From Siccirubricoccus sp. G192 (GTDB lineage: Bacteria; Pseudomonadota; Alphaproteobacteria; Acetobacterales; Acetobacteraceae), in NCBI RefSeq assembly GCF_019084075.1, contig NZ_JAHREN010000001.1, positions 3,817,501 to 3,881,500 on the forward strand: DNA of 64,000 nt. The letters are read 5' to 3'. Position 1 is the stretch's first letter. Every line of letters begins with the position of its first letter. The notes under the pieces are model-generated. The model saw only the letters and a program-made list of their open reading frames with translations. It was not told where the DNA came from and did not search any database. The translations under genes were made by a program, and so were the position numbers. Shown in pieces: positions 37,515-47,389 of this stretch.

Positions 37515-39664
37515 CTAGGCGACCCCGGCGGCCTCCTCCTCCGGACTCAGCAGCCTGGCAAGCGGCCCCCTCGGGCTCGGGTCGATGCGGAACCCCACCA
37601 TCTCGGCCGCCTTGCGGAGCACCGCCTCGGCCATCGCACGGTCCTTCGGCGCCGCAAAGATGATGGCCAGGCCGCGCACGGCGGCGGCGCGGTCGGCCCG
37701 CAGCAGCAGGGCCTGCCTGCGGGCGATCTCGCGTACCTCGGCCGGCGTCGGCCGTTGCCGCATCGGCAACTCCTCCCGGACGGCCAGGAGGGCGCGGTAG
37801 GTCCGCTCGTCGACGGCCCCCTGCTCGTTCATCAACAGCAGCAGTATGCGCACGATCCCGTCCCGCAGGGTCCCCGTCCCCGCGCTGGCCAGGAGGTCCT
37901 GGACCTCGCGCCGGGCGAGCTCGTGCCGGGCGGGGTCGGCACCGAGCGGGTGGTGGGACGGGTCAGAGGCCAGCCCCGCGGCCGCGCGCGCGAGCGGCGT
38001 TCCGTAGAGGGCGCCGAAGACCTGCTCCGCTGCCTTGTGGCTGGCCTCGGACCAGGCCTCGATCGCCTGCTCGGTTGCCTTCGCGAATTGCGCTCCATCG
38101 CGCGGAAGGGATTATCTGCGCTGCAGGCCTGCCGGTTGACCCTGACGGCCGACGCGAGCGCCTCGACGGGCCGGAGCATCGGGTTCAGGTCCGACAGCGC
38201 CCAGCGCTGCGCCCGCAGGGGGTGCAGCCGCCGCATCGCCTCCGCCGCCGGCTCATTCGCCATGGCGCGCACCGTCGGGGCCGCCAGCCGCTCGTACAGG
38301 CCGGCATTGACCTCCGAGACGCGGCGGACGACTTCGAACGGGCGCTCCCCCTCGCGGTCGCCGCAGAGCGCGGCGATATCGACCACGCTCCGTTGCTCGA
38401 ACCGCGTCACGTAGCGGTCCGGGACGAGCTCGACTGCCCGCATCTCGGGCTGCTTGTCCTCGATGAGCATCTCATAGAGGCCGGGCGGCAGCGCCTCGAT
38501 CAGGTCGAGCAGTTCGACAAAGCCGGCGTGCTCCTTCCGCGCGACGGCCCCCGAGACGAAGATCCCAAGGTGCCCGACCCTCGGGTGCACCGAGTAGACG
38601 ATGGTCTGACCCTGCGTGATCAGGTCGTCATCGGATGCGTAGAGGTCCAGGATCCAGTTGAGCGCCTGCTGCGGCGGCGTGATGTCGTCGCCCCAGGAGC
38701 AGAGCACGCAGATCGGCGAGCGGATGTTGCGGAGATCGACGCGGAGCGAACCGTCATGGGACACGACCTCGCCCCGGGCGAGCTTGTTCCCCACGAAGAG
38801 CTGGTCGACGATCGCCGTCATCTCCTCCCGGTTCATCAGGAAGTACCCGCCCCACCAGCGCTCGAACTCGAGGAAGCGGGGCGGCTCCGTGTCGGCCTTG
38901 TCGAGCAGGTTGTAGTATTTCGACCACCAGGTGTTGGCCGGATTCAGCGCCTCGAAGTTCAGGACCAGGTTCGCGCCGTCGAAGCGGCCGTTGCCAAGAT
39001 CGCCGGCGAGGTACGAGAGCCAGCTGCCGCCGAGCAGGCCGCCGGCGTAGCGCATCGGGTTCAGGCCGGGCGCGCCGGCCCAGTAGGAAAGCGGCGAGCC
39101 GGCGATCAGGATCGGCCCGGGCAGATCCGGCCGCACAGCGGCCAGGCCCATGATGGCCCAACCCGCCTGACAGTTGCCTATCACGCAAGGGCCACCCGGC
39201 GCTTCCGGGTGCCGCTCGCGGACCAGCTCCAGGAAGCGCGCCTCGGCAAGCATCACGTCCACCAGGCGCTGCCCCTGCACCGGCTCCGGGAAGAACGTCA
39301 CGAAGTAGACGGGGTGGCCGAGCCTGAGCGCATTGCCGATCTCGCTGTCCTCCTTGAAGCCGCCGATGCCCGGCCCGTGGCCGGCGCGCGGGTCCACCAC
39401 CACGAAGGGGCGCATGGCCGGGTCGGTGGGCAGGTCTCCCCTGCCCGGGAGGATGCGCAGCAGTGCGTAGTTGCAGGGTCTCTCGAGGGAGCGCCCGTCG
39501 AGCAGCAGTTCGTGCCCGAACTTGAGGAGCGGCGGACTGCCGGCAGCCTCGTGCCGGAGGTACTCGTTGCCCCGCTCGCGCAGCGTGTCCCAGAACAGGG
39601 CATTACGCTGCGCCGCGTCGACGAGGTAGTCGGCGAAGTCGGAGAAGACCGGTATGCGGATCAT
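37515..39664 (-). CDS. DUF3141 protein, PhaC-like alpha/beta hydrolase (frameshifted)
   Basis: About 716 residues when one frame break is repaired. The alpha/beta-hydrolase core has FVVVDPRAGHGPGIGGFKEDSE and a nucleophile elbow with cysteine, GNCQAG near residue 165, as in polyhydroxyalkanoate synthases. SWGDDITPPQQALNW (Asp) and HPRVGHLGIFVSG (His) complete a triad. At 38,083-38,087 the coding strand has AATTCG where AATTTCG would continue the frame; the remainder (MNEQGAVDERTYRALLAVREELP...LARLLSPEEEAAG) then ends at 37,515. It begins three bases after the upstream gene's stop and is last in the pta-ackA-fabI operon. A PHB-related or acyl-transfer role is suggested, not shown. Confidence 0.78.
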
Positions 39665-39667
39665 CGG

Positions 39668-40123
39668 TTACGCCTCGTCCGGCCGCTTCCAGGTGAGATA
39701 GAACCCAACGTCGCCCGGCATGCCGCCGGGCCAGCTCACGATCTCCGCCCGGATCTGGAATCCGCGCGGTTCCAGCTCGCGGGCGAAGAAATCATAGGCC
39801 CTCTTCGGGAAGCCATCGAGCTTCTGCTGCCAGTTCTTGTCGTGGTTGGTGATGGCGCGGCCCTGGTCGGGCAGCCAGTCCGAAGGGAACTGGAGAACGA
39901 GGGCCTGCTTCTCGCCGATTTCGACCGTCTTCCGCACCAGGGTGGCGATCCGGTCCATGGCCTCGGGCTGCACCTCCCGCTCCAGGAAGGCCTGGTGCAG
40001 CTTTTCGCGCTCGGCCTTGACCACTCCCTCGTGGGCCCGCTGCTTGGCCGCTTCTTCCTCCTTCCTGGAACGGAGGTAGGCGCGCACGGCATCCGCGCTC
40101 AGGGTGTTGCCGGTGAAGCTCAT
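39668..40123 (-). CDS. Conserved hypothetical protein of the pta-ackA-fabI operon
   Basis: 151 residues, cytoplasmic, with a charged helical N-terminus (RSRKEEEAAKQRAHEGVVKAEREKLHQAFLE) that probably forms a coiled coil and a more globular C-terminus (LVLQFPSDWLPDQGRAITNHD, FQIRAEIVSWPGGMPGDVGFYL). No domain is recognised. Ribosome site GGGAG before ATG 40,123. It sits 30 bases after fabI and three bases before the DUF3141 gene, so it is co-expressed with both. Confidence 0.75.
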   Translation of the reverse strand: MSFTGNTLSADAVRAYLRSRKEEEAAKQRAHEGVVKAEREKLHQAFLEREVQPEAMDRIATLVRKTVEIGEKQALVLQFPSDWLPDQGRAITNHDKNWQQKLDGFPKRAYDFFARELEPRGFQIRAEIVSWPGGMPGDVGFYLTWKRPDEA

Positions 40124-40153
40124 GCCAAGATCTCCCGATCCAGCCCCGGGCTG

Positions 40154-40948
40154 TCACCCGAGGATGTGGTAGCCGCCGTCGATGTAGAGTGTCTCTCCCG
40201 TCATCGCGGTCCCGTAGTCGCTCGCCAGGAACACGCAGGCCGCGCCGACCTCCTCGATCGTCACCAGCCGCCGCGCCGGCGCCCGCGCCGAGACCTTCTC
40301 CATCAACTCGTCGAAGTCGCGGATGCCCGAGGCCGCACGCGTCGCAAGTGGACCGGGGCTCACGGCATGCACGCGGATGCCCTTTGGCCCAAGCTCGGTC
40401 GCCATGTAGCGGACGGAGGCCTCGAGGGCGGCCTTGACCGGCCCCATGATGCCGTAGTTCTCCACCACCTCCGAGGCGCCGAGATAGGACATCGTGAGCA
40501 TCGTGCCGCCGTTCCGCATCAGCGGCTCGGCGCGGCGCGCCAGGTCGATGAAGGACCAGCAGGAGACCTCCATCGCGGCCAGGAACCCGTCCCGGGGGCA
40601 GTCCGTCACGCGCCCCTGGAGCGCTTCGCGCGGCGCAAAGGCGATCGAGTGGACCAGTATGTCGAGCTCGCCCCAGGTCGCCGCCACCGCCTCGAACAGG
40701 GCGTCGACCTGCGCCGGGTCGCGCACCTCGAGCGGCATGAAGATCGGTGCCCCAACCGCCCTTGCGAGCGGCTCGACATGCGGTCGCGCCCTCTCGTTCA
40801 GATAGGTCATAGCCATCTCGGCGCCAGCACGGCGCATGGCCTGCGCACAGCCCCAGGCAATGGACCGGTCATTGGCGACGCCGACGACGAGCGCCTTTCG
40901 CCCGGTCAGGACCGGCGGCAGGCGATCTGTCGGCGAACGGTCGGCCAT
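40154..40948 (-). CDS. fabI: Enoyl-ACP reductase (FabI type)
   Basis: A 264-residue short-chain dehydrogenase of the FabI branch. The NAD-binding segment is VVGVANDRSIAWGCAQAM with AMTYLNE, VRDPAQVDALFEAV and HSIAFAPREALQG; the catalytic Tyr-x6-Lys is YGIMGPVK. TEDLYIDGG-like GETLYIDGGYHILG closes the protein. It normally reduces enoyl-ACP in fatty-acid synthesis. In this operon with acetate kinase and phosphotransacetylase it is probably a second, specialised copy; a housekeeping fabI elsewhere is assumed. Strong GGAGG before ATG 40,948; 10 bases from ackA. Confidence 0.88.
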   Translation of the reverse strand: MADRSPTDRLPPVLTGRKALVVGVANDRSIAWGCAQAMRRAGAEMAMTYLNERARPHVEPLARAVGAPIFMPLEVRDPAQVDALFEAVAATWGELDILVHSIAFAPREALQGRVTDCPRDGFLAAMEVSCWSFIDLARRAEPLMRNGGTMLTMSYLGASEVVENYGIMGPVKAALEASVRYMATELGPKGIRVHAVSPGPLATRAASGIRDFDELMEKVSARAPARRLVTIEEVGAACVFLASDYGTAMTGETLYIDGGYHILG

Positions 40949-40958
40949 GGCGACCTCC

Positions 40959-42137
40959 TCATTTGGCGATGACGGCGCGCGTGTGGCGCGCGATCATCCG
41001 GTTCTCGTCCGTCGGTATGACATGGGCGGGCACGCGGCTGGCTCCGCCGGTGATCCGCGGGCCGTGCGCGGCATTCGCCACGGGGTCGAGCTCCACGCCC
41101 AGCCAGGCGCAGGCCTCGCACACCGCGGCGCGGATCGGGGCAGCGTTCTCGCCGACGCCGGCGGTGAAGACCAGACCATCGAGGCCCCCGAGGGCCGCGG
41201 CGAGCGAACCCACGCCGCGCGCCACGCGGTGCACGAAGACGTCGATGGCGAAGCGGGCACGGGGATCGGAGCTCGCCAACAGATCCCGGAAGTCCGAGGA
41301 GACACCAGAGAGGCCGAGCATGCCGGAGCGGCGGTACAGCATGTCTTCCACCGCGGCCGGGTCCATGCCCTCCTGCCGCAGCAGATGCAGCACGACGGCG
41401 GGATCGAGCTCGCCGCACCGCGTCCCCATCGGTAGCCCGTCGAGCGCGGAGAAGCCCATGGTGGTCGCGACGCTCCGCCCGGCGCGCATGCCGCAGAGCG
41501 AGGCGCCGTTGCCGAGATGCGCGACCACCACGCGCCCGTCCGCGATCTCCGGGGCGGCCGTGGGCAGGACGGAGGCGATGTATTCGTAGGAGAGGCCGTG
41601 GAAGCCGTAGCGGCGAATACCCTTCTCGGCGAGCGCGAGCGGGATGGCGAAGGCTTGGACGACCTCCGGCATGGTGTGGTGAAAGGCGGTATCGAAGCAG
41701 GCCACCTGCGGCAGGTGGGGCGCCTTCTCGAGCGCGGCACGGATCGGCGCCAGGTTGTGGGGCTGGTGCAGCGGCGCGAGCGGCGAGAGGGTCTCGAGTT
41801 CGTCCAGGAGGGACAAGGACGCTCGCTCCGGCCGGTCGTACCGGGGGCCGCCATGCACGACCCGGTGCCCGAGGCCCGCGAGCACCCTCCCGCCCAGCCA
41901 CTCGCGGAGCCAGGGCAGCAGCATCAGCAGCGCCTCGGCCGGGGATTGCGGCGGCGCCTGCGCCAGATCGGGGCCGGGGACCGGGTTGCCTGCGGCATCT
42001 TTCATCCTCATGCCCGGCCTCACCCCGATGCCGTCCACCTGGCCGGCGAGAACGCATCCGTCCTCCTCAAAGATGGAGAACTTCAGCGAGGAGGAGCCGG
42101 CGTTGATGACACCGACCAGGGGACCGCCATCGCTCAT
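40959..42137 (-). CDS. ackA: Acetate kinase
   Basis: 392 residues. Family signature 1 is [17 protein letters not shown] at the N-terminus and signature 2 is [15 protein letters not shown] near residue 175. The phosphate-binding [14 protein letters not shown] and the C-terminal [29 protein letters not shown] are present. It interconverts acetyl-phosphate plus ADP with acetate plus ATP. GGAGG precedes ATG 42,137, which overlaps the pta stop by four bases. Together with pta and the pyruvate formate-lyase at 63 kb it gives an ATP-yielding acetate route for low oxygen (inference). Confidence 0.94.
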   Translation of the reverse strand: MSDGGPLVGVINAGSSSLKFSIFEEDGCVLAGQVDGIGVRPGMRMKDAAGNPVPGPDLAQAPPQSPAEALLMLLPWLREWLGGRVLAGLGHRVVHGGPRYDRPERASLSLLDELETLSPLAPLHQPHNLAPIRAALEKAPHLPQVACFDTAFHHTMPEVVQAFAIPLALAEKGIRRYGFHGLSYEYIASVLPTAAPEIADGRVVVAHLGNGASLCGMRAGRSVATTMGFSALDGLPMGTRCGELDPAVVLHLLRQEGMDPAAVEDMLYRRSGMLGLSGVSSDFRDLLASSDPRARFAIDVFVHRVARGVGSLAAALGGLDGLVFTAGVGENAAPIRAAVCEACAWLGVELDPVANAAHGPRITGGASRVPAHVIPTDENRMIARHTRAVIAK

Positions 42138-43502
42138 GCGCGCGCCTCCGCCAGGAGCCGCGCCACCGCGACCGAGGCAAGGCGCGAGGTCACGCTATCG
42201 GCGCGGCTGGTCAGGATGATCGGGACTCGGGCGCCGAGGACGATCCCCGCGCTGTCCGCACCGGCGAGATAGCTGAGCTGCTTGGCAACCATGTTCCCGG
42301 CCTCGAGGTCCGGGGCGAGGAGGATGTCGGCATCGCCGGCTACCGGCGACACGATCTTCTTGACTGCCGCGGCCGCGCGGCTGATGGCGTTGTCGAAGGC
42401 CAGGGGGCCGTCCAGGACCGCGCCGGTGATCTGCCCCCCGGTCAGCCATCTTGCAGAGCGCGGCGGCGTCGAGCGTACTGGGTATCTTGGGGTTCACGGT
42501 CTCGACGGCCGAGAGGATCGCAACTTTCGGCTCTGCCACGCCCAGCGCCCTGAGCATGTCGACCGCGTTCTGGATGATGTCCGCCTTGGTCGCCAGGTCG
42601 GGCGCGATATTGATGGCGGCATCCGTGATGAACAGCGGCTTCGGGTACGAGGGCACGTCCATGGCGAAGACGTGGCTGATGCGCCGCGTGCTGCGGAGTC
42701 CACCGTCACGTGCGACCACCGCGGCCATCAGCTCGTCTGTGTGCAGGCTGCCCTTCATCAGCGCCCCGGCGCGACCCTCGCGGCAGAGCCGGACGGCCGC
42801 GGCCGCGGCCGCGTGCGGCGTGTCGGCCTCGACCACCTCGCACCCCACAAGGGACGCCCCGGCCGCGGCGGCGATGGACTCGAGCGTTTCCCGCGGGCCC
42901 ACCAGGATCGGCCGCATCGCACCCTGCGCCCGGGCCTCGATCGGGCCCAGAAGGCTGTCGCGGTCGCACGGCCAGGCCACCGCCGCGGTCAGCGGCGGCG
43001 CATCGTTGCTGCGTGCCAGCAGGCGCTCCAGGTGGCGGTGGCGATGCATGATGATGTCCGGCCGCGCTTCGGGCCGCAGCGTCACAGGATCTGCCGGCAG
43101 GCGCACCGTTACGGCGCCTTCGGCAAGACGGCCCCGCTGGGAGTCCAGCATGAGCGCGACCGTCGCGGTGTCTTCGCTCGGCCGCGAGATCACCGTCCCG
43201 GTGATGGTGATCCGGTCCCCCGGAGTGGGGTCGGACACGAAGTGCAGTTCCTCGGACAGCACCTCGCAACCGGGGCCGGGCAGCCGGCGGGCGGTGAAGT
43301 CCAGGATCATGCCCTGGATGAGGAGCGCATAGGCTGCGTCGGGGAGGCGGTCCCGCTCCAGGTCGGGGGTACCCGACAGCGCCGCGACCAGGTCGAATGC
43401 GCGCTCCTGAAGCGTGTGCTCGGCGGAGGTCGTCAGGCCGACGAAGGCCTGGTCGCGCGAGAGGCCGACGAGCTGCTCGGCCGGGTCATTCCTGGTGCCC
43501 AT
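42134..43502 (-). CDS. Bifunctional hot-dog domain/phosphate acetyltransferase (frameshifted)
   Basis: About 455 residues after repair. Residues 1-150 form a MaoC-like hot-dog domain ([39 protein letters not shown]) and the rest is a phosphate acetyl/butyryltransferase domain ([52 protein letters not shown]). A run of six C at 42,434-42,439 (plus strand) breaks the frame; five restores [22 protein letters not shown] and the tail [21 protein letters not shown], ending at 42,134. The hydratase-like N-domain fusion is known in alphaproteobacterial pta genes beside ackA. It makes acetyl-phosphate from acetyl-CoA. First gene of the operon. Confidence 0.82.
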
Positions 43503-44076
43503 GAGCTCTGCCCTCTTCCTGGATGCCACGCCTGGTTCGACGTGGTGACGCTTCGTGGCCCGGCCGCGGTATGCCCCTGCCAAGCCGGCGGTTGACCTGG
43601 CGACCGGGCCGGCAGCCCGCGTATTCGGCCATCGGCCTGCCGCCGAGTTCGCCGGTCCTCCGCACTTCGGTGTCGGCCCACCAAAGGAAGGGCCTTCGAT
43701 CCAGCCGGGGCACAGCATCGGTTCGCCGCTATCGCGCGGCAAGGCCGGATGATGTCAATAATCTCCGCCGTCCGGCGGTCCGTCAGGTCTCCGGCGTGCG
43801 TGCGTCCCGTCCTTACAGGCAGGCGGAATGCCCTGCGTGTACCGGGCGCGCGTTCCGGCGCCGGTTGCGTGCCGGATGGCCGCCATCGTCGGAGAAGGCA
43901 TGCCTGGGTGATCGGGCACAGAGGTGCGGCCCCGTCCGGCGCCGTCGTTCCACTCCTTCCTTGGACGGGCACGCTGTCCCTGATCCAGGGCGTGTCGCAA
44001 CCGGCGCAAGATGCCCCGCCGTAATCGTGCCGCGGCTGCGCCGCCCGGCGCGGAGAAATCGCGCGCCGGGGGCGGC
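43503..44076 (-). other. 574-base gap upstream of the pta operon
   Basis: No supported gene. It contains CGCTATCGCG at 43,727-43,736, a copy of the recurrent motif pointing toward pta with its start about 225 bases away. No convincing FNR/FixK box (TTGAT-N4-ATCAA) was found by eye. The 3' end of the glycine-zipper gene lies at the right edge. Confidence 0.5.
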
Positions 44077-44346
44077 CTAGCGCTGCTGGCGTCCGGTGGC
44101 GTAGCCTTGCTGGTAGGCTGCCTCCTGCGACTTCTTGCTGTGGTCGTAGAGCAGCCCGCCGGCCAAGCCCGCCGCGGCACCCGCCGCCGCGCCGAGGCCA
44201 GCGTTGCCGCCGATCGCGCCGAGCACGGCGCCTGCCGCTGCGCCGCCGGTGGTGCCGGTCAGCGCCCGCTGCTGTGTGTCAGACATCCCGGCGCACCCGC
44301 CGAGTAGCACCGCCGTGCAGAGAATCGCGGCTGTCAGGGACCTCAT
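44077..44346 (-). CDS. Glycine-zipper lipoprotein
   Basis: 89 residues. The signal peptide and lipobox (ILCTAVLLGGC, Cys near residue 18) precede a glycine-zipper stretch (GTTGGAAAGAVLGAIGGNAGLGAAAGAAAGLAGGLLYD) and a polar tail rich in Gln and Tyr (SQEAAYQQGYATGRQQR). This is the YMGG/OmpA-like glycine-zipper pattern of small outer-membrane lipoproteins. Role unknown; membrane association through the zipper is likely. It follows the Rap1a-like gene by 20 bases in the same direction. Confidence 0.82.
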   Translation of the reverse strand: MRSLTAAILCTAVLLGGCAGMSDTQQRALTGTTGGAAAGAVLGAIGGNAGLGAAAGAAAGLAGGLLYDHSKKSQEAAYQQGYATGRQQR

Positions 44347-44365
44347 GCTTCGACCTCCCTTTCCG

Positions 44366-44764
44366 CTACCGGCTGCCAGCACGGCACGGGTACTGCTGCG
44401 CCAGGAAGCGGACGAAGCCCTCGGCCGGCGGCTGCCTCATCTCGCCGGAGTTCGCCCCCGCCCAGCGCACGAAGGCGACGACGACGCTGTTCCGGCTCGG
44501 CGTGGGGTTCGGGACACAGAAGAGCTGCGGACCTTGCGGGCGTGCCGCGGCCTCCTCGCGCAGTACCTGGTAGACCCCTACCCCGAAGCCGTGGCAGAAG
44601 TTGACCGCTGCGGCCGCCAGGGGGTCGGAGGCGTCCGCCGAGCACAGCGCCACCAGGTCGCTGGTCGTCCGCAGGTGGAAGTTCTCCTCCGTCACCGCGG
44701 CGCCGGCCGTGGCCGGTAGGATAAGGGCCGCGCAGGCGCCCAGCGCCACGAGCCTCCGCTTCAT
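44366..44764 (-). CDS. Rap1a/Tai-like secreted small protein
   Basis: 132 residues. A signal peptide (LVALGACAALILPATAGAA) is followed by a domain with three spaced Cys: LVALCSADASDPLAAAAVNFC, FGVGVYQVL, LFCVPNPTPSRNSVVVAFVRWA and a final YPC. This arrangement matches the Rap1a/Tai immunity-like fold (type VI amidase inhibitors), a family also widespread outside T6SS loci. No amidase effector gene is adjacent, so an immunity role is not implied here. Start ATG 44,764. Confidence 0.7.
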   Translation of the reverse strand: MKRRLVALGACAALILPATAGAAVTEENFHLRTTSDLVALCSADASDPLAAAAVNFCHGFGVGVYQVLREEAAARPQGPQLFCVPNPTPSRNSVVVAFVRWAGANSGEMRQPPAEGFVRFLAQQYPCRAGSR

Positions 44765-45444
44765 TGCTCGCTCCCCTTGTCGTTTGTGTTCCACGCATGG
44801 GCCCGGGCCCGGCCGACGAAGAAACCCAGCCCCGCGCCCACCGACACCGCTCGAGATCCCCGTCGCGGTCCGTGGCCGGCACCGGTGCTCCTGCGCCGGC
44901 CAGGCGCGTGCCCATTCCCGAGGCTACGCATGCTCGAGCGCCACGCGAAGTGCAGACGGTGTCAATAAACCACGTTGAAGCCATTTCCCGCCGGGACGAT
45001 GCGGATCGCTGCCCGCGCCACGCCCGCCGGCAGCCTCGACCACGCGCCAGTGCCACGATCGAGGGGCGCGGCGAATGCCGGGCATTGGCGCAAGCGGGTC
45101 GGCGAAGGCCAGGAGCGGCGGCGTTTGGCGGCCCGATCCGCAGGCCGAGGACGACCCTCATGCAACCGCCCCAGGCGTGCCCTTCCCGGGCGCACATCGG
45201 ATCCCTGCCGCGGAGAAGAGCGGATTATCGATAGCGTAGTGGGATGTGCCGCAGGTCGGGGTCGATATACCGTCTGGCCGGGCGATGCGCGGGGGCCTGG
45301 CGGCGGCTGGGCGAAGCGCGAGGCCCAGCGTTCCACTTGGACCATCCGGCGATCCAGCCAGGGCAGGACGCCACGCGAACGGATGACCTCGCGCGAGGAC
45401 AGGACCTGGCCTCGCTCGCGACACACCCAAGCCCCGGAGGAGGG
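44765..45444. other. 680-base divergent gap
   Basis: No supported gene on either strand. It separates the leftward Rap1a-like gene from the rightward secreted protein gene and contains TTATCGATAGCGT at 45,225-45,237, about 208 bases before the latter's start. Frames crossing the gap are arginine/proline-rich shadows without ribosome sites. Confidence 0.5.
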
Positions 45445-46054
45445 ATGCAGATGAACACCGCCCGACTGATTCCCGTGCTGGCCGTCGGAGGGGCGCTCCT
45501 CGTCGCCCAGGCAGTGCCCTCGGACGCGCTGGCCCAGGCGCGGCAGCCGCAGGGCGCCACGGTGGCCTACACCACAGAGGCGGTCGCGACCGTGGAGTCG
45601 ATCGACCAGCAGGCGCGCAAGGTCGTGCTACGTGGCCCCGGGGGGGAACACCTTCGAGGTGCACGCCGGGCCCGCTGTGGAGAACCTCGCGCGGGTGAAG
45701 CAGGGCGACCGCGTCGTCGTGCGCTATGTCGAGGCGCTCGCGGCGAGCCTCGCCCGGCCCGGGCAGGGTGGCGGCGGCACCGCGACCGGGCAGGCCGGCG
45801 TCGCCCGGCATGCGCCGGGCGCTTCGGCGCCCACGGGCACGGTCGGTGGCCAGGTCCGCTCCACCGTGACGATCGACGCGATCGACAAGGCGGCGCATAC
45901 GGTCACCTTCAGTGGGGCGGCGAACCGCGCGCAAACCGTCGCGGTGCGCGACCCGGAGATGCAGCGCTTCGTGGACACGCTGAAGGTCGGCGACCGCGTT
46001 GACCTCGCCTACACGGAGTCCCTCGCCATCGCCGTCGAACCGCTCTCCCGGTGA
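45445..46054 (+). CDS. Secreted protein with two repeated modules (frameshifted)
   Basis: About 202 residues after repair. Signal peptide: TARLIPVLAVGGALLVAQAVPSDALAQ. Seven G at 45,640-45,646 break the frame; six gives LRGPGGNTFEVHAGPAVENL. Two similar modules follow. Module 1 is VATVESIDQQARKVVLRG...VKQGDRVVVRYVEALA. Module 2 is TVTIDAIDKAAHTVTFSG...LKVGDRVDLAYTESLAIAVEP. Each ends in GDRV-x-x-x-Y-x-E-[AS]-LA. A paralogue with the same layout is encoded at 54,296-54,860. No named family is recognised; a beta-rich periplasmic protein is likely. Strong GGAGGAGGG before the start; 45,451 is an alternative ATG. Confidence 0.7.
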
Positions 46055-46060
46055 GCGCCT

Positions 46061-46087
46061 GCCCCTGCGCCAGCCAGGCGCAGGGGC
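46061..46087 (+). terminator. Hairpin terminator
   Basis: GCCCCTGCGCC, a 5-base loop, then GGCGCAGGGGC make a perfect 11-bp stem seven bases after the stop of the secreted two-module gene. There is no T-tract, so it may be a terminator of the weak-U type or a transcript-stabilising stem. Confidence 0.65.
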
Positions 46088-46202
46088 CCCGGCCGCCCGA
46101 GGCCGCAGCTCGCCCGGCCGACACCACCTTGCCCTGCCGCAGTACCTTCCAAACTGGCGCACGCATGGACCGGCGCCATAGCCCAGCGTGCCGCGATCCG
46201 CT

Positions 46203-47150
46203 CTAGCTGTCATTGCCAAGGAGGTTGTCCTTGGGGATCCGGCTGAGGGGCGGTTTGCCCTTGATGGCGGCGTGCGGCCTGGCGGTGTTGTAGCCGTGCA
46301 GCCAGGGGTGCATGGCCTTGGTTCGATCGGCTGAGGTCTGGAAGGGCGTGGCGTAGGCCCATTCGCGGATGCTGGTCTGGATGAAGCGCTCGGCCTTGCC
46401 GTTGGTCTTGGGCGTATAGGGCCGGGTGCGCTTGTGCTTCAGGGCGTGGCTGGCGATAGCCTTGGCGAAAGCGTGGCTTTTGTAGGCGGAGCCGTTGTCG
46501 GTCATGACCCGCTGGACGGTGACGCCATGGGCGGTGAACCAGCCCAGGGCGGCATCGAGGAAGGCCACGGCGCTGTCCTTGCGCTCATCGGGCATCATGG
46601 CGGTGAAGGCGAGGCGAGAGGCGTCGTCGATGGCGACGTGGAGGTATTCCCAGCCCTTGCCGCGACCATTGCTCTGGCCGGTGCGGTCGCCGGTGATGCG
46701 GTGGCCAATGCCATCGATGCGGCCGAGCTTCTTGATATCGATGTGGATCAGTTCGCCGGGGTGCGCGCGCTCGTAGCGGATGACCTCGGGCTTGAGGTCG
46801 AGCGCGGCCAGGCGGTTGAGGCCGAGGCGGCGGAGCGCGAGCCCGACCGTGGAACCAGGCAGGCCAAGCTGACGGGCGATGGCCGGGCCGGAGCGGCGCT
46901 GGCGGCGCAGCGCCTCGATCTGGGCGGTGCGCTCGGCGCTCAGGCGGGGCGGGCTGGTGCTGGGGCGGGAGGAGCGGTCCCGCAGGCCAGCCTCGCCCTC
47001 GGCGGCATGCCGATCGCGCCATTTGCGGACGGTGCGCGGAGTAATGCCGAAACTGGCGGCCACCTGTGCCACGCTTTGGCCACCGCGCAGCCGGGCCACG
47101 ATGAGCATTCGACTATGCGGCGTCGCCCGGGCATTCTCATGCGCGTCCAT
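46203..47150 (-). CDS. IS481-family transposase
   Basis: 315 residues. It has an N-terminal winged HTH pair (MLIVARLRGGQSVAQVAASFG, RSGPAIARQLGLPGSTVGLALRR). The integrase core has DDE residues in IHIDIKKLGRI, VMTDNGSAYKS and KTNGKAERFIQTS, and the C-terminal segment is YNTARPHAAIKGKPPLSRI. The start MDAHENARATPHSR at 47,150 fits the family. Its stop codon lies inside the left CTAG. Confidence 0.93.
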   Translation of the reverse strand: MDAHENARATPHSRMLIVARLRGGQSVAQVAASFGITPRTVRKWRDRHAAEGEAGLRDRSSRPSTSPPRLSAERTAQIEALRRQRRSGPAIARQLGLPGSTVGLALRRLGLNRLAALDLKPEVIRYERAHPGELIHIDIKKLGRIDGIGHRITGDRTGQSNGRGKGWEYLHVAIDDASRLAFTAMMPDERKDSAVAFLDAALGWFTAHGVTVQRVMTDNGSAYKSHAFAKAIASHALKHKRTRPYTPKTNGKAERFIQTSIREWAYATPFQTSADRTKAMHPWLHGYNTARPHAAIKGKPPLSRIPKDNLLGNDS

Positions 47151-47240
47151 CCGGGGCTCCGGGCTGGGGGTTGCTGGCTTCGCAACCGCAGCTTCCCAGC
47201 CCAGCCCCGGAGGGACAACCTCCATAGCAACGACAGCTAG
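46203..47240 (-). mobile_element. IS481-family insertion sequence at a CTAG site
   Basis: Inverted repeats of about 27 bases match at about 24: TAGCTGTCATTGCCAAGGAG on the left against TAGCTGTCGTTGCTATGGAG on the right, both running on into GTTGTCC. CTAG occurs at both edges (46,203-46,206 and 47,237-47,240). It can be read as the duplicated target, the preferred site of IS481 elements. One intact transposase gene. It stands about 100 bases left of the IS66 composite. Confidence 0.9.
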
Positions 47241-47389
47241 GCTCGGCCCGTTTGCCTGGTTCCTGTGGCAATCGGGCCGCGACGTTGTGTGTCCTTCCGC
47301 GGGCAACGAAGGCGTTGAAGGCCTACGCTCGCGCCCGGCTACACCATCGTAAGCGCGGCGACGAGGCCCGTGTGGCTCGCGTTTGACGG

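Noticed and set aside
38075..40972. 965-codon open frame on the plus strand
   Set aside because: Shadow of the DUF3141, hypothetical and fabI genes on the minus strand, all of which have conserved motifs and ribosome sites.
43503..44076. FNR/FixK box for the pta operon
   Set aside because: The nearest candidate (TTGACCTGGCGACC near 43,590) lacks the second half-site, so it was not called.
44366..44764. Type VI secretion immunity gene
   Set aside because: Only the Rap1a/Tai-like fold supports it; no amidase effector, VgrG or Hcp gene is near.
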